From Amycolatopsis lexingtonensis (GTDB taxonomy: Bacteria; Actinomycetota; Actinomycetes; Mycobacteriales; Pseudonocardiaceae): a stretch of DNA of 64,000 nt. Location of the stretch: the NCBI RefSeq assembly GCF_014873755.1, contig NZ_JADBEG010000001.1:6732501-6796500 (forward strand). The letters run 5' to 3'. Below the pieces are notes generated by a model. That model was not told where the DNA came from. It was given only the letters and a program-made list of their open reading frames with translations, and made no database searches. Within the stretch, counting starts at the first letter, position 1. Each line of letters starts with the position of its first letter. The translations under genes were made by a program, and so were the position numbers. Below, piece by piece: positions 35,627 through 45,540 of the stretch.

Positions 35627-36391
35627 ATGACCGACAGCATCGTCAGCGAGCACACCGGCGGCGTCGCCCTCCTCACCGTCGACGCGCCCGGCAGCCGCAA
35701 CGCGCTGACCCTGGAGCTCTCCGCGCAGCTCGCGGCCGCCGTCGAGGCCGCCGAGCGGGACGAATCCGTGCACGCCGTCGTCGTCACCGGGACGCCGCCG
35801 GCCTTCTGCGCCGGCGCCGACCTCTCCGCGCTCAGCCACGCCGACGAAGCCGGGCTGCGGGCCATCTACGAAGGTTTCCTCGCCGTCGCGCGGTGTGCGC
35901 TGCCGACCATCGCCGCCGTCGGTGGGGCGGCCGTCGGGGCCGGGCTGAACCTCGCGCTGGCCGCCGATGTGCGGCTCGCCGGGCCGCAGGCGAAGTTCGT
36001 CGCCCGGTTCCTCGAGCTCGGGCTGCACCCGGGTGGCGGGATGACGTGGATGACCCAGCGCCTCGCCGGGCCGCAGCAGGCCGCCGCGATGACCTTGTTC
36101 GGGCAGCCGCTCGACGCCGAAGGCGCGGTCCGCGCCGGGCTGGCGCTGCGCGTGGTCGACGGCGAGCACGACGACCTCCTCGCCGCCGCCCGCGAGCTCG
36201 CCGCCCCGGCGGTCGCCGCCCCGCGCGAAGCGCTCCTGGCCACCAAGCGCAGCCTCCGGACGACCTCCTCGCTGGCCGCCCACGCGGACGCCGTCGACGT
36301 CGAGATCGAGCCGCAGCTGGCGTCGCTGGCCTCCCCGGAGTTCGCCGAGCGGGTCGAAGCGATGCGGGCGCGGATCCGGTCCCGCTCCTGA
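35627..36391 (+). CDS. Enoyl-CoA hydratase/isomerase-family protein
   Basis: The 254-aa crotonase-fold protein has the N-terminal signature [20 protein letters not shown], the first oxyanion-hole region [14 protein letters not shown] and the second [20 protein letters not shown], followed by [15 protein letters not shown]. These support acyl-CoA hydratase or isomerase activity in fatty or aromatic acid breakdown. The specific substrate cannot be read. It stands alone, ahead of korA with 262 bp between. Confidence 0.85.
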   Translation: MTDSIVSEHTGGVALLTVDAPGSRNALTLELSAQLAAAVEAAERDESVHAVVVTGTPPAFCAGADLSALSHADEAGLRAIYEGFLAVARCALPTIAAVGGAAVGAGLNLALAADVRLAGPQAKFVARFLELGLHPGGGMTWMTQRLAGPQQAAAMTLFGQPLDAEGAVRAGLALRVVDGEHDDLLAAARELAAPAVAAPREALLATKRSLRTTSSLAAHADAVDVEIEPQLASLASPEFAERVEAMRARIRSRS

Positions 36392-36447
36392 ATCCCACTA
36401 CGTGGACGCCACCCCGCGAGACGCGCATCACAGCAGGGCCCCTAAGT

Positions 36448-36466
36448 TAACCGTTACCATCGGTTA
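36448..36466. promoter_or_regulatory. Inverted repeat upstream of korA
   Basis: taaccgttaccatcggtta is an inverted repeat with 6-bp arms (taaccg, cggtta) around ttaccat, sitting in AT-richer DNA about 190 bp before korA. It has the size of a dimeric-repressor operator such as that of a TetR-type protein. The rest of the 262-bp gap has a gggagagaggg stretch before the korA start but no gene. Confidence 0.45.
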
Positions 36467-36653
36467 CAGGTATTTGTCGGACCAGCACAGAGGACCGACA
36501 GCGCATGACAGAGGTCGCCAGCGACCCCGGACGCACGGAAACATGGGCGCCGGGCGCGAGCTAACCTCGTGGTAGTGCCTGGTGATCCGCCTGCCGCGAC
36601 ACCAGGCGGGCGATCGACGGCCGCAACGTCGGGAGAGAGGGATTCCCTGACTC

Positions 36654-38575
<1,922 letters not shown>

Positions 38576-38579
<4 letters not shown>

Positions 38580-39640
38580 CCGCGATCGACATCGGGCTCC
38601 CGACCGTCGGCGGCCTCGACCTTGTGCCGACGACCGACGAGCCGCAGAAGGCCAAGGACTACAAGTCGGACCAGGAAGTCCGCTGGTGCCCGGGGTGCGG
38701 CGACTACGTCGTGCTCAACGCGGTCCAGTCGTTCCTGCCGACGCTGGGGCTCAAGCGCGAGAACATCGTGTTCATCTCGGGCATCGGCTGCTCGTCGCGC
38801 TTCCCGTACTACCTCAACACCTACGGCATGCACTCGATCCACGGCCGCGCGCCGTCGATCGCGACCGGGCTGGCCACCACGCGGCCGGACCTGTCGGTGT
38901 GGGTCGTCACCGGCGACGGCGACGCGCTGTCCATCGGCGGCAACCACCTGATCCACGCGCTGCGCCGCAACGTGAACATCAAGATCCTGCTGTTCAACAA
39001 CCGGATCTACGGCCTGACCAAGGGCCAGTACTCGCCGACGTCGGGCCAGGGCATGGTCACCAAGTCGACGCCGATGGGTTCGGTGGACACGCCGTTCAAC
39101 CCGCTCTCGCTGGCGATCGGCGCGGAAGCGTCGTTCGTGGGCCGGGCGATGGACTCCGACCGCAAGGGCCTCACCGAGGTCCTGCAGGCCGCGGCGGAGC
39201 ACCGCGGGTCGGCGCTGGTCGAGATCTACCAGAACTGCCCGATCTTCAACGACGGCGCGTTCGACGTCCTCAAGGACGCCGACGAGGCCGCGACGCGGCT
39301 GATCCCGCTGCGCGCGGGCGAGCCGATCCGCTTCGGGCCGAACCAGGAGTTCGGCGTCAAGCGCGGCGACTGGGGCGGGCTGGACGTCGCGAAGGTCGCG
39401 GACATCGGCGAGGACAACCTCGTCGTGCACGACCCGTCGATCGCCGACACGTCGTACGCGTTCGCGCTGTCCCGGCTCGGCGACCAGAGCCTCAACCACG
39501 TCCCGACGGGCATCCTCCGCCAGGTCCAGCGCCCGACCTACGACGACGGCGCGCGCGCCCAGGTCGAGCAGGCCCGCTCGGCCCGCACGCCCGACCTGCA
39601 GGGCCTCCTGCGCGGCAAGGACACCTGGACCGTCGCTTAG
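38576..39640 (+). CDS. korB: 2-oxoacid:acceptor oxidoreductase subunit beta
   Basis: The 354-aa subunit has the iron-sulfur and thiamine regions: WCPGCGDYVVLN (Cys pair), GIGCSSRFPYY, and the thiamine-diphosphate motif VTGDGDALSIGGNHLIHALR ending at LLFNN. A further Cys in EIYQNCPIFND completes the cluster set. It pairs with KorA by ATGA overlap. A perfect 25-bp hairpin 4 bp after the stop ends the unit. Confidence 0.92.
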
Positions 39641-39643
39641 CCA

Positions 39644-39702
39644 AAAGCCGTGAAGGCCTCCTTACCGGCTTTTTTGCCCGGTAAGGAGGCCTTCACGGCT
39701 TT
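39644..39702. terminator. Perfect 25-bp inverted repeat between convergent genes
   Basis: The left arm is 39644-39668 (begins aaagccgtgaaggcctcctt) and the right arm 39678-39702 is its exact complement, with a 9-nt loop cttttttgc. The arms end in AAA/TTT, so transcripts from either side finish with a short U-run. It sits between korB (stop 39640) and the convergent gene stopping at 39708, so it should act as a bidirectional terminator. Confidence 0.85.
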
Positions 39703-39707
39703 CAAGC

Positions 39708-40952
39708 TCAGGTGAGCGGGCGGAACCCGACGCGCTCGGCGTCCTCGGCGGTCCGGAACCAGACCTCGGCGACCATCTTCGGGAACTGCGCGGATTCCTC
39801 GGTGCAGTACCGCAAGGCCGTGACGCTCGCCTTCACCGCGAAGCTGTCGCTGGGCGCCCCACCGCCGGGCCGGGGCATCGCCGAACCGGGACCGAACGGG
39901 CCGGGCGGGACCGCGTCTCCGGCCGCCTGCCGCGCGGGCGGCGGCTCGGGCGCGGAAACCGCCGCCTGGTTCGGCTGCACCGACGGCTCGAACAGCGAGC
40001 CGCTGTGCCCGCCGGACAGGTCGGGTTCGCGCCGCTCGACCGTGCGCATCGACGGCTGGATCGGCTGGGGCGCGTCGAAGCCGCCCCGGACCGTCGCCTC
40101 ACGCGGCTGCCGCTTCGGCAGCACCTGCGTCGCCTCGGCCGGAGTCTCCGGCGGCACGTCCAGCTCGCCGCCGGTCGCCTCGTCGCCGCCGAAGGCGTAC
40201 TGCGGCGGCTCGGCCTCCTCCGGCTCTTCCTCCGGCGCGGCAGCGGCGGCCGGGCTGAGGTACCGGGTGCGCTCCATCGGTTCCTCGAACGCCGAGCGCT
40301 CGGCGGGCGGCTCGTGGTCGAACCAGTCCGGGTCCGGCGCGTGGTGCTCCCCCGACGGCGACTGGAACAGCGAGCCCGCCGTCGAGTCCGGGTCGAGCTG
40401 CTGCTCCAGCCGCGAGGTGGCGGGCTCGGGCTCGTCGTCCTGGACCAGGTACTCCGTCGCGGCGGAACGGTAGGGGTCCGGCTCCGGCTCCGCCTCGGGG
40501 ACCGGCGTCAGGAACTGCGTCGCCGCGGTCCGGTACGGGTCGTCGTCGTCCGCGGGCTCCGGTTCCGGCTCCGGCTCGTAAGCCGCCTCGCGCTCGGGCT
40601 CCGGCGGCGTCCGCGACGGCACCTGCGAGTCGAGCTCGGCGAAGTCCTGGTCGATGTCGTCGTGGACGTCGTCGCGGTGGATCGGCGGCGTCGCGAGCAG
40701 CGTGCCCGGGTAGGAGGTCTCCTGGCGGGACGGCTCCGGCTCGGGCCGCGGCTCCGGCCGCGAGAACACCTGGGTGCCCGCCGCGCCGGCGTTCGCGGGC
40801 GTGCGCGCGGCGTCGGCGTGGGCCTGGGCCAGGGCGCTCTCGAGCTTGCGGACGCTCTTGCGGAGCGGCAGCACGAGCACCAGCCAGGTCAGGAACACCC
40901 CGACGAAGAACGCCGCCAGGCTCCACAGCCAAACCTGTCCGAAAATGGACAT
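39708..40952 (-). CDS. ArfC-like membrane-anchored protein with C-terminal sunset-like domain
   Basis: The 414-aa protein has one N-terminal membrane helix (about 8-30), then 300 residues of low-complexity acidic, Pro/Glu-rich sequence (repeated PEPEPEP and YRTAATQFL/YRSAATEYL elements). A compact C-terminal domain reads FAVKASVTALRYCTEESAQF and AEVWFRTAEDAERVGF. That end resembles the domain of mycobacterial ArfC and related channel-accessory or sunset-domain proteins. Function unknown; it may tether a partner at the membrane. It follows the polyprenyl synthase in the same direction. Confidence 0.65.
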   Translation of the reverse strand: MSIFGQVWLWSLAAFFVGVFLTWLVLVLPLRKSVRKLESALAQAHADAARTPANAGAAGTQVFSRPEPRPEPEPSRQETSYPGTLLATPPIHRDDVHDDIDQDFAELDSQVPSRTPPEPEREAAYEPEPEPEPADDDDPYRTAATQFLTPVPEAEPEPDPYRSAATEYLVQDDEPEPATSRLEQQLDPDSTAGSLFQSPSGEHHAPDPDWFDHEPPAERSAFEEPMERTRYLSPAAAAAPEEEPEEAEPPQYAFGGDEATGGELDVPPETPAEATQVLPKRQPREATVRGGFDAPQPIQPSMRTVERREPDLSGGHSGSLFEPSVQPNQAAVSAPEPPPARQAAGDAVPPGPFGPGSAMPRPGGGAPSDSFAVKASVTALRYCTEESAQFPKMVAEVWFRTAEDAERVGFRPLT

Positions 40953-40970
40953 CTTTCTCTGCCCCTACGT

Positions 40971-42029
40971 TCAGTGCGTGCGCGCGACCAGGTAGTCGGC
41001 GACCGACTCGCAAGCGTCCCGGGCGGGTGACGCGGGCAACGCGGTGAGCTCGGCTCGCGCGCGCTGAGCGTAGTCGGAAAGGGTGACGCGTGCGCGTTCG
41101 AGTCCGCTACTGGCCCGCAGCAGCTCCAGCGCCTCCTGGACGAGGGCGTCGTCGCCGATCGGGCCGGACAGCAGCTCGACCAGCCGCGGGTCGGTTTCCG
41201 GGTCGGCCAGCGCGTACAGCATGGGCAGCGTCCGGACGCCTTCGCGCAGGTCGGTGCCCTGCGCCTTGCCGAGCTCGGCGGACGGCGACGCGATGTCGAT
41301 GATGTCGTCGGAGATCTGGAACGCGGTGCCGATGATGTCGCCGAACCGGCGCAGCGCCTCGATGTGCTCCTCGGCGGCGCCGGACATCATCCCGCCGAAC
41401 CGGCCGGACGTGGCGATCAGCGAGCCGGTCTTCTGCGCGATCACGGAGAGGTAGTGCGCGACGGCGTCGTCACCCGGTCCGGGGCCGACGGTCTCGCGCA
41501 TCTGGCCGGTGACCAGCTCACCGAAGGTCTCGGCGATGATCCGCGCGGCGTCCGTACCGAGGTCGGCGACCAGGCGCGAGGCGTGCGCGAAGAGGAAGTC
41601 GCCGGTGAGGATGGCGATGGTGTTGTCCCAGCGGGCGTTGACGCTCTCGGCGCCGCGCCGCATGTCGGCCTCGTCCATGACGTCGTCGTGGTAGAGCGTG
41701 GCCAGGTGCACCAGCTCGACCGCGGCGGCGGCGATCACGACGTGGTCGTCCTGCTTGGGGCCGAACTGCGCGGACAGCAGCGTGAACAGCGGACGGAAGC
41801 GTTTGCCCCCCGCCTCGACCAGGTGCGACGCGGCGTCGTTGACGGCCTGGACGTCGCTGCGGACGACGTCGCGCAGCAGCTTCTCGACGTCGGCCAGCCC
41901 GCCGGCGATGGCGCGGAGCAGGGCTTCGTCGGCGATGCGCAAGCCGACCGACGCCCGCAGGTCCTCGAGGGCGCCACCCGGCGCAGCGGGGAGGGATCCC
42001 GCCCCGGGGGCTGGGGAAGGCACAGACAC
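40971..42029 (-). CDS. Polyprenyl diphosphate synthase (trans-prenyltransferase)
   Basis: The 352-aa protein has the first aspartate-rich motif in LYHDDVMDEADMRRG near residue 100 and the second as QISDDIIDIAS near 240, with GGKRFRPLF binding the allylic substrate. These are the hallmarks of trans-long-chain polyprenyl synthases that make the menaquinone side chain. GTG start with ggag 5 nt upstream. The gene family is usually near nuo in actinomycetes, which fits a quinone role for complex I. Confidence 0.9.
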   Translation of the reverse strand: MSVPSPAPGAGSLPAAPGGALEDLRASVGLRIADEALLRAIAGGLADVEKLLRDVVRSDVQAVNDAASHLVEAGGKRFRPLFTLLSAQFGPKQDDHVVIAAAAVELVHLATLYHDDVMDEADMRRGAESVNARWDNTIAILTGDFLFAHASRLVADLGTDAARIIAETFGELVTGQMRETVGPGPGDDAVAHYLSVIAQKTGSLIATSGRFGGMMSGAAEEHIEALRRFGDIIGTAFQISDDIIDIASPSAELGKAQGTDLREGVRTLPMLYALADPETDPRLVELLSGPIGDDALVQEALELLRASSGLERARVTLSDYAQRARAELTALPASPARDACESVADYLVARTH

Positions 42030-42166
42030 GTCGGCTCCGCTTCTACTCGTGCACCGGTCGGGTTGTCCCTTGAGCGTAGTGGCTACCCCGCGCGGTCGTT
42101 TACCCGCTGTCCAGCGGAAACGGTGACGAACATGACACCGGCCCGGGTCACCGGAGGGGGTGGTTC

Positions 42167-42238
42167 ATGATCCACGAACGGGTGGTTGGCGATTTCGGGC
42201 GCAACGGACGTCTCCGGCGGGCGGATATTCAGCCTTGA
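42167..42238 (+). other. Possible 23-aa leader ORF
   Basis: An ATG at 42167 with ggaggggg (42153-42160) upstream opens 23 codons (MIHERVVGDFGRNGRLRRAD and three more) ending in TGA at 42236-42238, 39 bp before the secreted-protein start. The ribosome site is good but composition alone cannot show that it is used. Confidence 0.2.
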
Positions 42239-42277
42239 GGACCGGCGGCTCTCCCGGTCGGCAAGGAGGACAGCGAC

Positions 42278-42922
42278 ATGCGCACCACCACCGCTCTCGC
42301 CGGAGCGCTGCTGCTGGCCGGGCTCGCGGCGACCGCGACACCGGCCCAGGCCAGCCCCCAACCCGGCGTGGCCAACATCGGCTCCGCGGAGTTCACGAAA
42401 GCGGGCTCGACCATCAAGGTCCCGACCCAGGGCCACTGCTCGATCGACGGCCCGACCAGCGCCACGGCCTCAGTGGTCACCAAAACGGGCATCACCTTCG
42501 GCGGCGGCACGTCGTCCTGCACGACCACGGTGACGGACCCGGACACGGACGCGACGTCCACCCTGTCGACGGCAACGGGCAAGAACTTCGAGCTTTCGGC
42601 CCTGGTGAGCGTGGGCGGCCCGCGCGTCAAGTTCTCGACGTTCACGGTGAAGTGCGCGGCCACCCAGACGCAGACGAGCGCGAACTGGTCGTTCGGCGGG
42701 ATGTCGGGCATCGCGAACCCGCCGAGCCCGGTACCGGTCGGGTACGTGTCGCCGATCAAGAAGTCGAACGGAACGGTTTTGGCGAACGCGGTGTTCAACA
42801 TCCAGAACCTGCCCGGCGACGGAAGCATCGGGTTGACGATGCTGCGCATCGATTTCCTGCCGGCTTCGGGAATCAGCGGCCAGGTGGTGCTGGGACACAC
42901 TTCCTGTTCTCCGACGCCTTAG
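42278..42922 (+). CDS. Secreted choice-of-anchor-P-like protein
   Basis: The 214-aa protein has a Sec signal peptide (about 1-26, ending AQA), a mature beta-rich domain with many Thr, Ser and Gly, and a C-terminal LTMLRIDFLPASGISGQVVL followed by a GHTSC end. These resemble the actinomycete choice-of-anchor P family of exported proteins of unknown role. A strong aaggagg site precedes the ATG by 7 nt. It ends in a 13-bp hairpin. Confidence 0.6.
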   Translation: MRTTTALAGALLLAGLAATATPAQASPQPGVANIGSAEFTKAGSTIKVPTQGHCSIDGPTSATASVVTKTGITFGGGTSSCTTTVTDPDTDATSTLSTATGKNFELSALVSVGGPRVKFSTFTVKCAATQTQTSANWSFGGMSGIANPPSPVPVGYVSPIKKSNGTVLANAVFNIQNLPGDGSIGLTMLRIDFLPASGISGQVVLGHTSCSPTP

Positions 42923-42928
42923 CGGCGC

Positions 42929-42971
42929 GGTGCCACGGCCGGGGACCAGCCGAGAGGACGGCCGTGGCACC
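42929..42971. terminator. 13-bp hairpin between convergent genes
   Basis: ggtgccacggccg (42929-42941) and cggccgtggcacc (42959-42971) are exact complements around a 17-nt loop. The pair lies between the secreted-protein stop (42922) and the lipoprotein stop (43025) on the other strand, so it can end both transcripts. No T-run follows. Confidence 0.6.
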
Positions 42972-43024
42972 TCACTGAACATCGGACGTCGGCAACTTCG
43001 ATGCGGTATTCGCCCTCGGCCGAG

Positions 43025-44182
43025 TCAGCGCCCTGGTCCGAAATAGTGCTCCAGAACTGACGCGACAACGGCCTTTGCCTTCAGCGCGACCTCGGCCGGC
43101 AGAGCCGGCTGACCATCCGTGTCGATGCCGCGCTCCCGCTCGGCGCTGATCTGAAGCCGCACCTGCCCCCTACGCCCGAGGTCGCCGTAGGGGGACGCGT
43201 AAACGGAGTACTCATTCCCGGCCAGATTGCGGAAGACCACCGCCGGCTTCTTGCCAAGGGTGACGATCTGCCGGTCGGTCCAGAGGTTCGGATCAGAACC
43301 GAAAATGCCCGGCTGGTCACCCGACGCCGTCGCACCGGCTTCGATCTGGAGACGGTGCTGCGGTTCGACGAACCAGCAGGCGCCGGGCGTCGCCAAGGGT
43401 TCGAACGCGCTCCCGAAGGCCGTCGCGACGGCTGCCCGGAACACCGCGCATTCGACGTTCGGATCGCGCGCTCCCGCATCGAGCAGGGCGTCCACCCCGC
43501 CGACCGGCACCTCGACGTCGACGGCGGGGTCGCAATCGCGTCCGTCGGTGTTGACGACCATGTTCGCGCAAGCCCCGATCCGGCCGGAGTCCTGACCACC
43601 TGGCGGGTAAACGAGGTCTTTCGGGAGTGAGCGGGCACCCGCGGTGGCGAATTCCCGCACGATTTCACAGTGAGCGTCGTCTTCGCGCGCACCGTAGGCG
43701 ATTTCGAACCGCACCGCGCGGACGAAGCTGACCGGAACGAGCACGCTGCAACCGACGACCTGACCATTCACGCGGCGCTCCGTCTGGTAGCCCTTCACAC
43801 TGGCCAGATCGACGATCGCACCATCGTTCCGCAGCGAGGCAGTCTCCGGAGGCTCGTCACGAACAGTGATCAAAGCGAAGCCGTCTCGCAGGAGTTCACA
43901 CTGGCGCCGACCGTCGAAGACCCTGGCTTGCCGCGCGACCGGCGCACTACCCGGCGCCTTCCGGCGGTCGTAGACGCCGAGGTCGATCAGCGTGCACAGG
44001 TCCAGGGCCGCGAGTGCGGCATCGACCACCTTTTCGTCCCGATCCGCCGGCCGAGATCGCTTCGGGTGCCACGGCACTGAGGACGGCGCGTGACGCGTCG
44101 CCTCCGAGGTCTCGCCGGCACAGCCCGACGAGACCAGCAGGCATGCCAAAAGGGCACCGGCGAGTTGACGAAGAGAACTCAT
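43025..44182 (-). CDS. Putative lipoprotein, possibly two DUF3558-like modules
   Basis: The 385-aa protein has a lipoprotein signal (LLACLLVSSGC, cleavage before Cys near residue 21). Two weakly similar halves follow, one with LDLCTLIDLGVYDRR, the other with IGACANMVVNTDGRDCDP and later NVECAVFRAAV. The Cys-containing block starts resemble those of DUF3558 lipoproteins, though the likeness is faint. ATG at 44182 is chosen as it gives a clean signal peptide. It faces the ESX-type cassette and may belong to it. Role unknown. Confidence 0.5.
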   Translation of the reverse strand: MSSLRQLAGALLACLLVSSGCAGETSEATRHAPSSVPWHPKRSRPADRDEKVVDAALAALDLCTLIDLGVYDRRKAPGSAPVARQARVFDGRRQCELLRDGFALITVRDEPPETASLRNDGAIVDLASVKGYQTERRVNGQVVGCSVLVPVSFVRAVRFEIAYGAREDDAHCEIVREFATAGARSLPKDLVYPPGGQDSGRIGACANMVVNTDGRDCDPAVDVEVPVGGVDALLDAGARDPNVECAVFRAAVATAFGSAFEPLATPGACWFVEPQHRLQIEAGATASGDQPGIFGSDPNLWTDRQIVTLGKKPAVVFRNLAGNEYSVYASPYGDLGRRGQVRLQISAERERGIDTDGQPALPAEVALKAKAVVASVLEHYFGPGR

Positions 44183-44368
44183 TACACAGAGTGTGCACAT
44201 CGATTTAACCGTCGGCCAGCAGACAGCGTCCCTTACGAGGGAATTCAACCGAACTGATTATCACGTAATGTCACTACGTTCCCGCTCGGCATTCCGGAAG
44301 GAACGGATCTTCTTGCAAGGGGGAACCGACGGGCGGGAACCCTGGTAATCTCCGACGCGTCGAACTAC

Positions 44369-44396
44369 GCAGGGTGCCCGGGGTGGAGCACCCTGC
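44369..44396 (+). promoter_or_regulatory. Leader hairpin before the ESX-type cassette
   Basis: gcagggtgc (44369-44377) and gcaccctgc (44388-44396) form a perfect 9-bp stem with a 10-nt loop, a few bases before an aaggggagag ribosome site (44401-44410). The wider 306-bp gap 44183-44488 is AT-richer at its left end and must contain the promoter of the cassette. The hairpin may control or stabilise the mRNA 5' end. Confidence 0.45.
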
Positions 44397-44415
44397 AGCC
44401 AAGGGGAGAGCAACA

Positions 44416-44496
44416 GTGACGACGACGGCTTCGGGGTGCCTCAGCCCTGCCACACCCGGTCGGTTCGAGCCGACAGGGGTGCAAGACGATGCCTGA
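44416..44496 (+). CDS. Candidate 26-aa small ORF at the head of the ESX-type cassette
   Basis: A GTG at 44416, 5 nt after the strong aaggggagag site, opens 26 codons (VTTTASGCLSPATPGRFEPT and six more) that end in TGA at 44494-44496, overlapping the ATG of the next gene (44489). The arrangement suggests a translated leader that couples ribosomes onto the cassette. No family is recognised. Confidence 0.4.
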   Translation: MTTTASGCLSPATPGRFEPTGVQDDA

Positions 44497-44914
44497 CGGC
44501 CAGCCACCGGTCTATGACCCGAACACGCGGCGGGCACCGCTGACGCCGACAACCCCACATGCGGGCAGGTATGGGGCGCCCGCGGGGGTGGGTGCGGGCG
44601 GCCCTGGCTTCACGTACGACAGGGCGACGCTGGAGCAGCTCGCGAACGACTGGAACAGTCTCGCCGACGAGTTCCGCGACGACCTTGCAAAGGCGAACGT
44701 CATAGCTGGCACCCGTGGCCCGGGAAGGGAGTACGCCAGCGACGGTAACGCGGAGATGATCCGCGCATCGGGGTCAGCTTTGGTCACAACTCTGTTCGAA
44801 CGACAGCGATTTTGTCGAGAGATGGCGAACAAGTTCAATGCAGCATTGGGAAAATACGCCACGGCCGAAGACGCCCACAGTACTGAAGTCAAGCAGACCG
44901 GAGGCAGCCTCTAA
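44489..44914 (+). CDS. WXG100/PE-like helical protein
   Basis: The 141-aa protein has a Pro/Gly-rich first 40 residues, then two long helices (about 42-70 and 85-135: LEQLANDWNSLADEFRDDLA and LFERQRFCREMANKFNAALG) as in WXG100/ESX-type small substrates; WNSL stands where WXG would be expected in the turn region, so the motif is not canonical. It opens the DUF3558-PPE-EspG series and probably forms part of a secreted complex. Its stop TAA overlaps the next ATG (TAATG). Confidence 0.55.
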   Translation: MPDGQPPVYDPNTRRAPLTPTTPHAGRYGAPAGVGAGGPGFTYDRATLEQLANDWNSLADEFRDDLAKANVIAGTRGPGREYASDGNAEMIRASGSALVTTLFERQRFCREMANKFNAALGKYATAEDAHSTEVKQTGGSL

Positions 44915-45540
44915 TGCGCCGCATGCTCATACTGCTCAGCGCATCCTTGCTGATACTCACTGCTTGCACGACCAAGAACGACGGCACTCCGTCGCCTTCT
45001 GTCAACACTCCTAGCCAACCCACTTCGACCGACTCCCCCGAAAACGTGCCTGGTCCAGGAGTTCCCAAGGTCGAAAAGCCGATCGACATCGCACATTTCA
45101 AGCTGACGCCCTGCGATGCTCTAACTGCCCCCGAAGTCACCGAACTGCTCGGCGATGGAGTCACACCCAAACCCGAAGTGAAGGGCGCCGCAGGCCCTCA
45201 ATGCAGATGGGATTCACCAAGGGTTTCACAAGCTGGGGTCGGTGTAATATTCACCAGCGTCGACAAACGGGGCATCACTCGTGTTTACGAAGCCCAGGGT
45301 AAAGAGTATCCATTCTTTAAACCTTTGCCAGCAGTAGATGGTTATCCCGTCGTTGCATATGACGCTTCAGGGGATCAAACAAGTCATGGCAACTGCACTG
45401 TTGCACTCGGAACAAGCAATGAACAGACTGTCGATATCGACGTCACTTTATCAGAGGAGAACGTCGGCAAGAAGGATCCCTGCGCCGCCGCACACGACGT
45501 GGCAGCACAAATTCTGAACAACCTGCGAAAGGCGAAGTGA
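44914..45540 (+). CDS. DUF3558 lipoprotein of low GC
   Basis: The 208-aa protein has a lipoprotein signal (LLILTAC), a Ser/Thr/Pro-rich linker (about 22-45), and a DUF3558 domain: LTPCDALTAPEVTELLGDGV, QCRWDSP, then NCTVALG and a final DPCAAAHDVAAQIL. DUF3558 lipoproteins are frequent in Pseudonocardiaceae and often lie with PPE/EspG genes. Bases 45241-45420 are about 48% GC by my count, far below the window, so this gene differs in origin or constraint. Confidence 0.8.
   Translation: MRRMLILLSASLLILTACTTKNDGTPSPSVNTPSQPTSTDSPENVPGPGVPKVEKPIDIAHFKLTPCDALTAPEVTELLGDGVTPKPEVKGAAGPQCRWDSPRVSQAGVGVIFTSVDKRGITRVYEAQGKEYPFFKPLPAVDGYPVVAYDASGDQTSHGNCTVALGTSNEQTVDIDVTLSEENVGKKDPCAAAHDVAAQILNNLRKAK

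Noticed and set aside
36504..36563. A 19-codon ORF (MTEVASDPGRTETWAPGAS) before korA.
   Set aside because: The ribosome site is weak and nothing supports use; it is too short to judge on composition.
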